Below, piece by piece: positions 55,139 through 64,000 of a stretch of DNA of 64,000 nucleotides. The DNA is from Thalassotalea agarivorans (GTDB lineage: Bacteria; Pseudomonadota; Gammaproteobacteria; Enterobacterales; Alteromonadaceae), in assembly GCF_030295955.1 (NCBI RefSeq), contig NZ_AP027363.1, forward strand, positions 744,001 to 808,000. The letters are read 5' to 3'. Position 1 is the first letter of the stretch; every line of letters begins with the position of its first letter. A program made the translations under genes and the position numbers. Below the pieces are notes generated by a model. That model was given only the letters and a program-made list of their open reading frames with translations. It was not told the DNA's origin and made no database searches.

Positions 55139-56527
55139 ATGTTTGAGAATCTTTCTGATCGTTTAACCAAATCGCTAAAAAACATTAGCGGTCGTGGTCG
55201 CCTTACCGAAGACAATATAAAAGATACGTTAAGAGAAGTACGTATGGCTTTATTGGAGGCCGACGTTGCTTTGCCGGTTATCCGTGAATTTATTGCTAAA
55301 GTAAAAGAAAGCGCATTGGGTACAGATGTATCGAAAAGCTTAACGCCAGGGCAAGTGTTTGTAAAAATTGTACAAACAGAACTTGAGAAAGCGATGGGTG
55401 AAGTTAATGAACAACTTGACCTAAAAGCAACGCCTCCTGCTGTGATATTAATGGCTGGTTTACAAGGTGCAGGTAAAACAACTTCTGTAGCAAAGCTATC
55501 TAAGTTCTTAAAAGAGCGCGAAAAGAAAAAAGTATTGGTGGTATCAGCTGACGTTTATCGCCCCGCTGCGATTAAACAGCTTGAAACACTTGCCAGCGAA
55601 GTAGGCGTAGACTTTTTCCCAAGTGCGGTCGAGCAAAAACCAATTGATATCGCCAATGCAGCGATTGCTCATGCAAAGAAAAACTTTTTTGACGTATTGA
55701 TTCTAGATACCGCTGGTCGTCTCCATGTAGACGGCGAGATGATGGATGAAATCAAAGCATTACATGCGGCGGTTAATCCGGTTGAAACCCTATTCACTGT
55801 TGATGCAATGACAGGTCAAGATGCTGCCAATACGGCGAAAGCGTTTGACGAAGCGCTGCCATTAACGGGTGTTATTTTGACAAAAACCGATGGTGATGCA
55901 CGTGGTGGTGCCGCGCTATCAATTCGTCACATAACGGGTAAGCCGATTAAATTTATGGGTGTTGGTGAGAAGACCGATGCTTTAGAACCATTCCATCCAG
56001 ATCGTATAGCGTCTCGTATTTTGGGTATGGGTGACGTATTGTCACTGATAGAAGAAGTTGAGCAAAAAGTTGATAAGGCAAAAGCCGAAAAGCTAGCGAA
56101 GAAAGTTAAATCAGGAAAAGGCTTCGATCTTGAAGATTTTCGCGAACAGCTTGTTCAAATGAAAAGTATGGGCGGTATGATGGGCTTGATCGACAAATTA
56201 CCTGGTATGGGGCAAATGTCTGAACAAGTTAAAAACCAAATGGACGACAAACTAACCGTTCGTATGGAAGCGATTATCAACTCAATGACACCGGCTGAGC
56301 GCGCGCGCCCTGACATTATTAAGGGCTCACGTAAACGTCGCATTGCAGCGGGTTCAGGTACTCAGATTCAAGATGTAAACAAGCTGTTGAAGCAGTTCAC
56401 GCAAATGCAGAAAATGATGAAGAAGATGTCTGGCAAAGGTGGCATGCAGAAGATGATGCGTGGCATGAAAGGCATGATGCCTCCCGGTGGCGGCATGGGC
56501 GGATTCGGTGGCTTTGGCCGTCGTTAG
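55139..56527 (+). CDS. ffh: signal recognition particle GTPase Ffh
   Basis: 462 residues from MFENLSDRLTKSLKNISGRGRL, matching E. coli Ffh. N domain, G domain with GLQGAGKTTSVAK (near 102), DTAGRLH (near 189) and TKTDGDARGGAAL (near 247), and a Met-rich M domain with RKRRIAAGSGT and a glycine/methionine-rich C-terminus that binds 4.5S RNA and signal peptides. The frame extends upstream to 55061, but this covers the promoter. Confidence 0.98.
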   Translation: MFENLSDRLTKSLKNISGRGRLTEDNIKDTLREVRMALLEADVALPVIREFIAKVKESALGTDVSKSLTPGQVFVKIVQTELEKAMGEVNEQLDLKATPPAVILMAGLQGAGKTTSVAKLSKFLKEREKKKVLVVSADVYRPAAIKQLETLASEVGVDFFPSAVEQKPIDIANAAIAHAKKNFFDVLILDTAGRLHVDGEMMDEIKALHAAVNPVETLFTVDAMTGQDAANTAKAFDEALPLTGVILTKTDGDARGGAALSIRHITGKPIKFMGVGEKTDALEPFHPDRIASRILGMGDVLSLIEEVEQKVDKAKAEKLAKKVKSGKGFDLEDFREQLVQMKSMGGMMGLIDKLPGMGQMSEQVKNQMDDKLTVRMEAIINSMTPAERARPDIIKGSRKRRIAAGSGTQIQDVNKLLKQFTQMQKMMKKMSGKGGMQKMMRGMKGMMPPGGGMGGFGGFGRR

Positions 56528-56546
56528 TCAACATAAAGTTTATCGA

Positions 56547-56570
56547 GAAGCAGCCAACGGCTGCTTTTTT
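56547..56570 (+). terminator. Rho-independent terminator of ffh
   Basis: AGCAGCC / GGCTGCT stem, AAC loop, T6 tail. Confidence 0.92.
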
Positions 56571-56628
56571 TGTGCCCTAGTTTTAACACGCTATACTCAA
56601 AGCACTTAATTCTGTTAAAGGTTTGCTT

Positions 56629-57045
56629 GTGATTGTTATTCATCATAACCCCGATTGTGGTACGTCGAGAAATGTATTAGCTATTATCAAGGCTGCTGGG
56701 TATACCCCTGTCGTTATTGAATATTTGAAAGTCGGTTGGACTAAGCCGCAATTACAGGCTTTGTTTGCGGCAGCCAATTTAACGCCGAAAACGGCATTAC
56801 GAAAAACTAAGTCACCTGCACAAGAGCTCGGTTTGTTGCAAGAGTCGGTAAGCGAAGAAACCATTTTTAGCGCCATGCTTGAACATCCGGTGTTAGTCAA
56901 TCGACCTATCGTTTGTACGGCAAAGGGAGTCAAACTATGTCGCCCGAGCGAAGCGGTATTAGACATTCTTGAACAGTGGCCGAAAGGACCCTTTGCGAAA
57001 GAAGACGGTGAGCAAATAATTGATGACAAAGGCGAGCGATGTTAA
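56629..57045 (+). CDS. arsC: arsenate reductase ArsC (glutaredoxin type)
   Basis: 138 residues. HHNPDCGTSRNVLAII near the N-terminus carries the catalytic Cys, and the later NRPIVCTAKGVKLCRPSEAVLDIL the Arg set that binds arsenate. Reduces arsenate with glutathione and glutaredoxin. AAAGG at 56617-56621 places the start at GTG 56629 rather than TTG 56623. No ars operon partner; single-copy ArsC between ffh and rpsP is common in this group. Confidence 0.93.
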   Translation: MIVIHHNPDCGTSRNVLAIIKAAGYTPVVIEYLKVGWTKPQLQALFAAANLTPKTALRKTKSPAQELGLLQESVSEETIFSAMLEHPVLVNRPIVCTAKGVKLCRPSEAVLDILEQWPKGPFAKEDGEQIIDDKGERC

Positions 57046-57065
57046 AGCGCCGAGGCGCTTTTTCT
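57044..57065 (+). terminator. Rho-independent terminator of arsC
   Basis: AAAGCGC / GCGCTTT stem with a CGAG loop, overlapping the stop codon, then T. Confidence 0.82.
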
Positions 57066-57151
57066 ATCAAAGTTTAAACGCATTGAAATTTAACGATTTG
57101 CTAGATGGCGTAAATAGCCATGATATATACACTTTTAAACAGATATTTCAC

Positions 57152-57179
57152 TTGCATTTTTACTGAAAATACGTACAAT
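57152..57179 (+). promoter_or_regulatory. promoter of the rpsP operon
   Basis: TTGCAT, 16-base spacer, TACAAT, followed by a leader of about 70 nt before rpsP. Confidence 0.7.
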
Positions 57180-57255
57180 ACGCGAGCTTTTCTGTCACCT
57201 GAGTGGCAGGAAGTGTCTGGATTTATATGTTTAACTTAATTAAATAGAGGACGGT

Positions 57256-57504
57256 ATGGTTACCATTCGTTTAGCTCGTGGTGGCGCGAAGAAGCGTCCA
57301 TTCTATCAGGTAGTAGTTGCAGACAGCCGTAATTCTCGCGATGGTCGTTTCATCGAGAAAGTAGGTTTCTTCAACCCAACTGCACAAGGTCAAGCGGAAA
57401 AATTACGTTTAGACCTAGAGCGTATCAACCACTGGGTTGGTCAAGGTGCAAATGTATCTGATCGTGTGGCTAAGTTAGTAAAAGACGCACAAGCTGCTGC
57501 TTAA
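57256..57504 (+). CDS. rpsP: 30S ribosomal protein bS16
   Basis: 82 residues, [41 protein letters not shown] is the bS16 signature. Assembles into the 30S body. Head of the canonical rpsP-rimM-trmD-rplS operon; codon use is regular and strongly biased, as expected for high expression. Confidence 0.98.
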   Translation: MVTIRLARGGAKKRPFYQVVVADSRNSRDGRFIEKVGFFNPTAQGQAEKLRLDLERINHWVGQGANVSDRVAKLVKDAQAAA

Positions 57505-57532
57505 TTGACTTAGAGAGTTCAGGAGTATTTAA

Positions 57533-58063
57533 GTGAGTGAAGTATCTGAAAATGTCATCCTTGGCAAAGTAGGCGCAGTCTACGGTGTTAAAGGTTGGGT
57601 AAAGATTCATTCATTTACACAAGACCCTGAAGCCATTTTAGACTATTTCCCTTGGTCGCTAAAATTAGGGAAAAAAGAACAACGTGTTGAAGTAGAAGAT
57701 TGGCGGAAACACAACAAAGGTTTAATCGTAAAGGTTAAAGGTTTTGAAGATAGAGATCAGGCGTCAGCGTTGGTTAATTCTGAAATCTTTATTTCTGGTG
57801 AGTCATTACCGGAGTTACCTGAAGGTGAGTTTTACTGGCGTGACCTTATTGGCATGACGGTGATTACAAACCAAGGTTATAACCTAGGTGTTGTCGACGA
57901 TATTATGGAAACAGGCGCTAATGACGTCTTAGTTGTTAAAGCCAATGCGAAAGACGCTTTCGGTAAGAAAGAAAGACTAATTCCTTATGTAGAGGAAGAA
58001 GTTATTGAGTCGATTAGCATTGAAGATAAACAAATTTGTGTTGACTGGGACCCAGGTTTTTAA
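57533..58063 (+). CDS. rimM: ribosome maturation factor RimM
   Basis: 176 residues, N-terminal OB-like barrel and C-terminal PRC-barrel. VILGKVGAVYGVKGWVKIHSFT and EFYWRDLIGMTVIT are hallmarks; RLIPYVEEEVI near 143 is the C-terminal site. Helps 30S head assembly. GTG start, 28 nt after rpsP. Confidence 0.96.
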   Translation: MSEVSENVILGKVGAVYGVKGWVKIHSFTQDPEAILDYFPWSLKLGKKEQRVEVEDWRKHNKGLIVKVKGFEDRDQASALVNSEIFISGESLPELPEGEFYWRDLIGMTVITNQGYNLGVVDDIMETGANDVLVVKANAKDAFGKKERLIPYVEEEVIESISIEDKQICVDWDPGF

Positions 58064-58066
58064 CTC

Positions 58067-58846
58067 GTGACGGAAAACAAACCATTATGGATTGGGGTGA
58101 TAAGCCTTTTTCCGCAAATGTTTGATGCCATCACAGAGTATGGGGTGACAAGCCGAGCAATACGTAATGGGCTTATTGAGTTTCATCGTTGGAACCCAAG
58201 AGATTTTACCCATGATAAACATCGTACAGTGGACGATAGGCCTTATGGCGGCGGACCTGGGATGTTAATGATGGTGCAACCCTTACGTGATGCGATTGCT
58301 GCTGCCAAACAAGCTGCTTTAGAAGCAGGGCGTGAAGCTAAAGTGATTTATTTGTCGCCACAAGGGCGGAAACTAAACCAGTCTGGTGTGCAAACATTAG
58401 CACAGCACGATACGCTAATATTTATCGCTGGGCGATATGAAGGTATCGACGAACGATTGATTATTTCGGAAGTAGATGAAGAATGGTCAGTTGGGGATTA
58501 TGTGCTAAGTGGCGGAGAATTACCCGCCATGAATATGATTGATGCAGTGGCGCGTTTTGTGCCAGGTGTACTAGGACACAATCAATCGGCCGAACAGGAT
58601 TCTTTTTCTGACGGTTTATTAGATTGTCCTCATTACACTAGACCTGAAGTGTTAGACGGTGAGTCTGTACCAAAGGTTCTGTTAAGCGGAAATCATGAGC
58701 AAATCAGACAATGGCGTCAGTATCAGTCCTTATTGAGGACATGGACCAGAAGACCAGAACTTTTAACTGACCTAGCTCTGACGGCTGAGCAGGAAAAAAT
58801 GCTTGATTCAATCAAGCTTGAGTATCCAACAGACCGTGAATCCTAG
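58067..58846 (+). CDS. trmD: tRNA (guanine37-N1)-methyltransferase TrmD
   Basis: 259 residues. SPOUT fold with the deep-knot SAM site: [18 protein letters not shown] near 56, [13 protein letters not shown] near 90, [14 protein letters not shown] near 115, and [18 protein letters not shown] near 140. Methylates G37 of tRNAs reading CNN codons to prevent frameshifting. GTG start 3 nt after rimM. Confidence 0.97.
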   Translation: MTENKPLWIGVISLFPQMFDAITEYGVTSRAIRNGLIEFHRWNPRDFTHDKHRTVDDRPYGGGPGMLMMVQPLRDAIAAAKQAALEAGREAKVIYLSPQGRKLNQSGVQTLAQHDTLIFIAGRYEGIDERLIISEVDEEWSVGDYVLSGGELPAMNMIDAVARFVPGVLGHNQSAEQDSFSDGLLDCPHYTRPEVLDGESVPKVLLSGNHEQIRQWRQYQSLLRTWTRRPELLTDLALTAEQEKMLDSIKLEYPTDRES

Positions 58847-58860
58847 GATAAGGTGATAAA

Positions 58861-59214
58861 ATGAGTAACATTATTAAAGAGCTCGAATTAGAGCAAATGA
58901 AAAAAGATGTACCAGCATTCGCACCAGGCGACACTGTTGTTGTACAAGTAAAAGTTAAAGAAGGTGATAAGTCACGTCTTCAAGCATTTGAAGGTGTTGT
59001 TATCGCTGTTAAGAGCCGTGGCTTACATTCAGCTTTCACTGTTCGTAAAATCTCGAACGGTGTAGGTGTTGAGCGTGTATTCCAGACACATAGCCCATTA
59101 GTTGACTCAATTGAAGTCAAACGTCGCGGTGATGTTCGTCAAGCTAAACTTTACTACTTACGTGAGCGTACTGGTCGTGCTGCTCGTATTAAAGAGAAGC
59201 TTGCTAAGAAGTAA
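58861..59214 (+). CDS. rplS: 50S ribosomal protein bL19
   Basis: 117 residues, [71 protein letters not shown] is bL19 along its length. Sits at the 30S-50S interface. Last gene of the rpsP operon, closed by a strong terminator. Confidence 0.98.
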   Translation: MSNIIKELELEQMKKDVPAFAPGDTVVVQVKVKEGDKSRLQAFEGVVIAVKSRGLHSAFTVRKISNGVGVERVFQTHSPLVDSIEVKRRGDVRQAKLYYLRERTGRAARIKEKLAKK

Positions 59215-59240
59215 TAATAGTTACTTACGCACTTTACGAA

Positions 59241-59269
59241 AAAGCCCTGCAATTGCAGGGCTTTTTTTT
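59241..59269 (+). terminator. Rho-independent terminator of the rpsP-rplS operon
   Basis: AAAGCCCTGC / GCAGGGCTTT stem, AATT loop, T8 tail; lies just before palindrome copy 3. Confidence 0.94.
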
Positions 59270-59280
59270 ATACCTAAAAC

Positions 59281-59487
59281 ATTTGGGGTCAGAACATGTT
59301 CTGACCCCAAATGTTGCAATAATTTCCTCTACACCTGTCATTAAGTATCGCCAAATAAATAATAACCAACTGTTTTAATTGATTAAATTAATCTATAGGA
59401 GTTTTAGTTATAGAGGAAGAAGCAAAAAATTAGACGAAAGAACGTTAAGTAGAAATGCTGGGGTCAGAACATGTTCTGACCCCAAAT
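59281..59487. repeat. paired-palindrome element, copy 3
   Basis: Perfect left palindrome 59281-59312 and right core 59460-59483 plus AAAT, GCT-preceded; about 147 bp of interior that differs from copies 1 and 2, with a weak resemblance to copy 4 near the right end (ATTAGAC, TAGAAA). Right palindrome ends 4 nt before the GH2 stop codon. Confidence 0.93.
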
Positions 59488-59490
59488 AGG

Positions 59491-62073
59491 TTATTGGTTA
59501 AATGAAATGCGTTGGATCTTTTTGCCCGCTAGATAAACATTAACAAAACCTTCGCTACTGTCTTTGGCTCGAACAATAGCGAGCGCTTTACCCTTAGCTG
59601 TGGTTAACGTGTTGCTGTTGTAACTATCCATAGCGCTGGTATCACCATTATCTACACCAAGCAATTCAATATTCTCAGATGGCGAAAATAGAATTTGCTC
59701 TTCAGCATGAGACACTGCATGACCGTTTTCGTCGATTAACTGCAATTCAATGTGAGCAACGTCATTAAAACTCGGCTCCATAGCGTTTTTATCTACGCGG
59801 ATATGAGCAGATACAGGCTTACTTGCACTATTAACCAAGTACTGTTTACCACATCCGACGGCTTTTAACTCTCCTTGAGTGTATGGCAATGCCCATTTGA
59901 TGATACGGTCTGGATTGTCACTTAAGCGCTTAGAGCCCAAGCTATCGCCATTTAATAGCAAATCAACATTCTCACAATTGGTTAGGACTTCAACGATGAC
60001 CATTTCACTCTCTTGATAGTTCCAATGTGAATTTACGTCTTGCCAAAACCATACACGTTGTTGCCATTTACCCGGCTCTTTTTCTTCTACAATTAAGCTG
60101 TTATCCGTTTGAACTGACTTGTATAACGACTTTTCTTCAGTTTGAGAGGTGATATAAAGCACAGGCTCTTCTTGCCATAGGCTTTTAAACATATAGTAAG
60201 ACGGCTTTTTAAAACCAGCGGTATCAAGCATACCAGACGGGGTCGCTTTTCTTGGCCAGGCGTTGTGAGCTTCACCCAAGTAGTCTATCCCTGTCCACAA
60301 GAATGTACCTGAAATGAAATCGCGCTCTTCGATAGCTTTCCATTCATGCCACTGTACAACGTTTTCATTGCCCATAATTGGTTTGTCGGGGAACAATTCA
60401 TGACCATAGTCATAAATAACGCGCCTATAGCTGTAGCCAATCACATCTAATGCATCCGTATAACCACTAATATGGCTTACAGAAGGAAGAATCAAATTAG
60501 CGGTAATTGGACGCGATGTGTCAATTTCCTTAACCCATTTAGATAGTTTTTTTGCGGTTTCAGCAAGTACATATTTACCTTCCTCACTCGTATGAAAGCG
60601 CTCATAAATTTCTTCAGGGCTTATGAATGGAGGGTTGTAAAAATAATTACCGGCAGCATTCATATCAAAGTAACCTGTTGCTGCCTTATAGCGTGGGTAG
60701 GTCCACTCTATTTCGTTGCCAATACTCCACATAAAAATTGATGGGTGGTTTCTATCGCGCAGCATAGAGTCTTTAAGGTCTCGCTCTGCCTCTTCTTGGA
60801 AGTGCTCAGCGTAACCACGGCTTATATCATCGCTGTGTCGTTCCCATTGATTAAGACGTTTATCCTTTGGGTTATCCCATTCATCAAAAATTTCAGCTTG
60901 AACGAGCAGACCTAGCTCATCACATAAATCGAGAAAATTGATTGATACTGGGTTGTGCGCTGTTCTAATTGCATTTACCCCTGCATCTTTCAGTGCCAAT
61001 AATCTGCGACGCCAAACATCATCTGGAACTGCAGTTCCCACAAGTCCGGCATCATGATGTAAATTCACACCTTTAATTTTTAAATTGCGACCATTTAAGA
61101 AAAAACCTTTGTCTTTATCGAATAAGAAATCTCTAATACCAAACTTCGTCGTTGTGCTGTCAATTGGATTGCCATCGACAACTAATGTATTGGTTAAAAC
61201 ATACAGATTAGGTGAATCAATATCCCAGAGTTTTGGCTGTGTAACATCTAAAGTCTGCTCTATAACTGTTTTGGCGTTTGCTTTTAAACTAACCGTTTTT
61301 TCTTGCTGCGCGACAAGCTGCCCCGATTGATCTGTTATTGAAGAGCGCACAACGAGTGATTTGTCGCTATTATGTTCATTGTTTACGCTTACCTGCGCGT
61401 TGACCAGTGCTTTTTCTTTGGAAACCGACGGGGTTGTTACAAAGTTGCCCCAAATTGGGATATGGAGCTTGTCAGTTACTACAAGATTTACATCACGATA
61501 GATTCCAGAACCAGTATACCAGCGGCTGTCTATATAATTAGTGTGGTCAACTTTGACCGCGACGATATTCTCTTCACCTTCAGGGTTAAGGTGTTTGGTA
61601 AGGTCTACAAAAAATGGCGAGTAACCGTTGATGCGTTCACCAACTTTCGTGCCATTGATAAATACTTGGGCGTTTGCATACACACCATCAAAGTATAATT
61701 GCACTTTCTTGCCTGAGAGCTCTGAGCGTGAGGTGAAGGTTTTTCTATACCAGCCAAGTCCGCCAGGAAGGTAGGCTGTTGCCCCATTAAATTCTTGGCT
61801 GAAGGGTACTTTTATACTCCAGTCATGCGGAAGGTTAACTTGACGCCAATTGTCTTCCTTAATATCTGCAGCACTATAATTTACCGTATCGCTCTCTTCT
61901 ATAAGGCGAAAGCTCCAACCTTTATTAAAGTTAATGCTGCGCTGCTGCGGCGCTTTATTTACAGTTACTTCTTTAGCAGAAGTGTTTTGCTCGCTGTTAT
62001 TGCAACCCCACAACAATGTTAAGGTCAGCATAGCGGTGAGCCCAGTCATTCGTTTTATTATGTTAGTTCGCAC
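59491..62073 (-). CDS. glycoside hydrolase family 2 lipoprotein (beta-galactosidase-like)
   Basis: 860 residues. N-terminal lipobox LLWGCNNS (Cys near 24). Sugar-binding domain with [25 protein letters not shown] and a beta-sandwich, then the TIM barrel with [12 protein letters not shown] (acid/base Glu near 454) and [13 protein letters not shown] (nucleophile Glu near 569), and C-terminal beta-rich domains of the DUF4982/Big type. Outer-membrane or periplasmic glycosidase, possibly for algal polysaccharide; substrate is inferred only from the family. No other CAZyme gene or TonB receptor is next to it, and paired-palindrome copies flank it. Confidence 0.9.
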   Translation of the reverse strand: MRTNIIKRMTGLTAMLTLTLLWGCNNSEQNTSAKEVTVNKAPQQRSINFNKGWSFRLIEESDTVNYSAADIKEDNWRQVNLPHDWSIKVPFSQEFNGATAYLPGGLGWYRKTFTSRSELSGKKVQLYFDGVYANAQVFINGTKVGERINGYSPFFVDLTKHLNPEGEENIVAVKVDHTNYIDSRWYTGSGIYRDVNLVVTDKLHIPIWGNFVTTPSVSKEKALVNAQVSVNNEHNSDKSLVVRSSITDQSGQLVAQQEKTVSLKANAKTVIEQTLDVTQPKLWDIDSPNLYVLTNTLVVDGNPIDSTTTKFGIRDFLFDKDKGFFLNGRNLKIKGVNLHHDAGLVGTAVPDDVWRRRLLALKDAGVNAIRTAHNPVSINFLDLCDELGLLVQAEIFDEWDNPKDKRLNQWERHSDDISRGYAEHFQEEAERDLKDSMLRDRNHPSIFMWSIGNEIEWTYPRYKAATGYFDMNAAGNYFYNPPFISPEEIYERFHTSEEGKYVLAETAKKLSKWVKEIDTSRPITANLILPSVSHISGYTDALDVIGYSYRRVIYDYGHELFPDKPIMGNENVVQWHEWKAIEERDFISGTFLWTGIDYLGEAHNAWPRKATPSGMLDTAGFKKPSYYMFKSLWQEEPVLYITSQTEEKSLYKSVQTDNSLIVEEKEPGKWQQRVWFWQDVNSHWNYQESEMVIVEVLTNCENVDLLLNGDSLGSKRLSDNPDRIIKWALPYTQGELKAVGCGKQYLVNSASKPVSAHIRVDKNAMEPSFNDVAHIELQLIDENGHAVSHAEEQILFSPSENIELLGVDNGDTSAMDSYNSNTLTTAKGKALAIVRAKDSSEGFVNVYLAGKKIQRISFNQ

Positions 62074-62139
62074 GAAAACATCCCAGTAATTTTAATTCAT
62101 TGTCAACGTTACAGGTTACGACACAAATCATCAATAGTT

Positions 62140-62153
62140 AATTGTTAACAATT
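62140..62153. promoter_or_regulatory. 14-bp perfect palindrome upstream of the GH2 gene
   Basis: AATTGTTAACAATT is fully symmetric and lies 67 bp before the GH2 start codon. It has the look of a LacI/GalR-family operator. No regulator gene is in the window. Confidence 0.5.
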
Positions 62154-62200
62154 TAGGCGGTAGGAGTAGATTTTCTAAACTTTTAATCACTTGCTTTAAC

Positions 62201-62419
62201 ATTTGGGGTCAGAACATGTTCTGACCCCAAATGTTAACTAACTAGGTTGGTTTAGTGCTTTTTCTAGGTTGTAAAAGTAAAGAAATTAATTCTTAACTAT
62301 ATGATTATATTTGAAATGTTGCGCTAGTGATGTAATTGGGCTTAGTAAAAGAGCTAAACATTAGACTTGTATAAATAGAAAATTATAAGCTGGGGTCAGA
62401 ACATGTTCTGACCCCAAAT
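62201..62419. repeat. paired-palindrome element, copy 4
   Basis: Perfect left palindrome 62201-62232 and right core 62392-62415 plus AAAT, GCT-preceded; about 159 bp interior. Right end is 12 nt from the stop codon of the S9 peptidase gene; left end faces the GH2 promoter region. Confidence 0.93.
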
Positions 62420-62430
62420 TTAAGGGGGAG

Positions 62431-64000
62431 TTAGTTTTTGTATTTGTCGAACCAAGCGACGATATAGCCGATTTTTTGGATCAAGTTACTTGGTTTCGCA
62501 GCAATACCGTGTGACGCTTTTGGAATGCGCACCATAGCGGTATCTACTCGATTAAGCTTAAGAGCTTGGTAGTATTGCTCCGTTTCGCTCATTGGCGTAC
62601 GGTAATCTACTTCACCAGTGAGTAACATCGTCGGTGTTTTAACATTGCCAACAAGAGAGAGTGGCGAGTGTTTCCATAAGTGCTCAACATGCTCCCAAGG
62701 TTTGCCAGGCATCCAATACTGGCTGAAGTATGTATAGCCATCTGCTGTCAGTGTGAAACTTAACCAGTTGATCACTGGCTTCGCAACAACGGCAGCCTTA
62801 AAACGGTCTGTTTTACCCACGATCCACGCGGTAAGTACTCCACCACCCGAACCACCAGTAACAAACAAATTGTCAGTATCAATATTACCTTTAGCAACAA
62901 CCTGATCGACGATATCCATTAAATCATCGTAATCTTGCGATGGGTAATTGTGATGAATCAAATTGGCAAACTCTGCGCCATACGATGTTGAACCTCTAGG
63001 GTTTGCCCATACAACCGCGTAGCCTTTAGCAACCATCATTTGTACTTCGCTACTAAAGTTAGGGCCGTAGGCTGTGTGTGGGCCTCCATGAATCTCTAGT
63101 ATCAGGGGTACTTTTTCGCCTTTTTTAACGTCTGGGTAAGCAACCCAAGCTTCGATTTCACGTTTATCGACACTTGATTTAGCGACAACTTTTTCCACTT
63201 TAGCGACATATTTATCCGCTAATAAGTCGGAGTTAAAATCAGTAAGTGTGCGCTGTTTACCACTTGTTAGTACCGCTAAGTCAGCCGGTTTCGCGCTGGT
63301 ACCTAACGTATATGCAATGGCATTTTGACGAGAAACTGCAAAATCGCCTGACGTATAAGGTCGACCTAAAGATTGGCCGCCTAATGTAATGTTAGTTGGG
63401 CTAATTTTATTGCTTAGCGAAACATAACTGACGGTTTTCTGGCCATGATCATCATGTGAGAAATATAAGCCTTTACTATTGCTGTTCCACACAATTTTAT
63501 TGATACCGCGATCTAACTGTTTAGCCAAAACCTTTTCATTTTTGCCATTGAGATCAGAAACAACAATGTAAGCATTCTGATGACTCATTTTAGTATCAAC
63601 AAAGCTTAGTCTTGCCATCAGTTTACCGTTTGGACTAATAGTTGCGGCAAAGTCTGGTCCTTTGTTATTGGTGATTTTGGCTATATCTAAACTAGTTACA
63701 TTGACCTTGTATATATCGGCTTCTAGTGGTTGATATTCATAGTCTTCATTTAAGTTTCCGCCAAAATAAAGGCTATCATTTTTTGCAGACCACGTAAGCG
63801 GGCCAGAAATACTACCTTGTTGAGCTGTTATTTGTTTGGCGCTACCACCGTTGGCAGGAACAACATAAATCTGATTGAAGCCAGCTGGCAAAAATCCAGC
63901 GCCGTCAGAGCGATAGTTTGTTGCATCGATAAACGTCGCATTACCAGCCCACTCAGCCCCTTTTGGTTTTTGAGGCATATCAGTAAACAGCACGGCAGGT
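62431..64000 (-). CDS. S9 family peptidase, C-terminal part (5' end outside window)
   Basis: 523 in-window residues, still open at base 64000; the GTG at 63993 is internal. Related S9C/acylaminoacyl peptidases run about 650-690 residues, so roughly 150 N-terminal residues (signal peptide and propeller start) are missing. The visible part has the remainder of the beta-propeller and the hydrolase domain with FVTGGSGGGVLTAW (nucleophile Ser), LTGEVDYRTPMSET (Asp) and KASHGIAAKP (His). Oligopeptide digestion in the envelope is likely. Confidence 0.88.
   Translation of the reverse strand, partial: PAVLFTDMPQKPKGAEWAGNATFIDATNYRSDGAGFLPAGFNQIYVVPANGGSAKQITAQQGSISGPLTWSAKNDSLYFGGNLNEDYEYQPLEADIYKVNVTSLDIAKITNNKGPDFAATISPNGKLMARLSFVDTKMSHQNAYIVVSDLNGKNEKVLAKQLDRGINKIVWNSNSKGLYFSHDDHGQKTVSYVSLSNKISPTNITLGGQSLGRPYTSGDFAVSRQNAIAYTLGTSAKPADLAVLTSGKQRTLTDFNSDLLADKYVAKVEKVVAKSSVDKREIEAWVAYPDVKKGEKVPLILEIHGGPHTAYGPNFSSEVQMMVAKGYAVVWANPRGSTSYGAEFANLIHHNYPSQDYDDLMDIVDQVVAKGNIDTDNLFVTGGSGGGVLTAWIVGKTDRFKAAVVAKPVINWLSFTLTADGYTYFSQYWMPGKPWEHVEHLWKHSPLSLVGNVKTPTMLLTGEVDYRTPMSETEQYYQALKLNRVDTAMVRIPKASHGIAAKPSNLIQKIGYIVAWFDKYKN

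Noticed and set aside
59281-62419. Composite transposon carrying the GH2 gene
   Set aside because: No transposase, no target-site duplication seen; elements are REP-sized. Kept only as a recombination hypothesis.

Overview
The window is a contiguous piece of an A+T-rich gammaproteobacterial chromosome. Gene order and protein similarity point to Alteromonadales, most likely a marine Colwelliaceae-type bacterium (Colwellia/Thalassotalea-like). This rests on the ypjD-corC-ffh-arsC-rpsP-rimM-trmD-rplS block, nrdR-ribD-ribE-ribBA beside dxs-ispA-xseB and thiI, RMF, YebG, an SO_0444-type metal permease, and DUF885, DUF3718 and S9 peptidases. The placement is inferred, because no rRNA or tRNA gene is visible. 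Both edges cut genes: a SapC-family protein at the left and an S9 peptidase at the right.

Layout. 0-8.4 kb: SapC tail, small lipoprotein, plsY, then folB-folK-uppP-cnoX, a DUF885 lipoprotein, msrA, a duplicated-domain protein of unknown function, a DUF3820 protein and rmf. 8.4-16.4 kb: one molybdenum-cofactor locus. Ten minus-strand genes, moaA-mobA-moaB-moaC-moaD-moaE-modA-modB-modC-moeB, sit behind a Moco-riboswitch-like leader; moeA is divergent. 16.5-26.4 kb: S9 peptidase, DUF3718 protein, SOS gene yebG with a LexA box and a directly abutting YgjP-type metallopeptidase, then thrLABC with an attenuator, and ung. 26.6-34.4 kb: PLP enzyme, GNAT acetyltransferase, FAD oxidoreductase, an 18-copy heptamer array in front of folA, a secreted S33 hydrolase and a two-gene ABC exporter. 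34.7-44.1 kb: glyA, nrdR-ribD-ribE-ribBA, convergent dxs-ispA-xseB, and thiI. 44.1-55 kb: a REP-like cluster, panE-like gene, vanZ-like gene, yajQ, an NSS transporter, a pseudouridine synthase, gshA, a non-coding interval with two candidate tandem minus-strand sRNAs, a lytic-transglycosylase lipoprotein, a DnaA-box-bearing AT-rich gap, corC/yfjD, ypjD and a metal permease. 55-64 kb: ffh, arsC, rpsP-rimM-trmD-rplS, then a GH2 glycosidase lipoprotein bracketed by palindrome elements, and the S9 peptidase.

The genes are mostly housekeeping: folate, riboflavin, Moco, isoprenoid, threonine and glutathione synthesis, translation, and secreted peptidases. The non-coding layer is the least ordinary part. 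A paired-palindrome element occurs four times, always in the same orientation and always with its right palindrome 2-12 nt from the stop codon of a minus-strand gene. Two copies bracket the GH2 gene. Other items are the heptamer VNTR before folA, the two tandem structured RNAs downstream of gshA, the thr attenuator, the Moco leader, and a pair of perfect inverted DnaA boxes. No CRISPR array, prophage or transposase gene was found.
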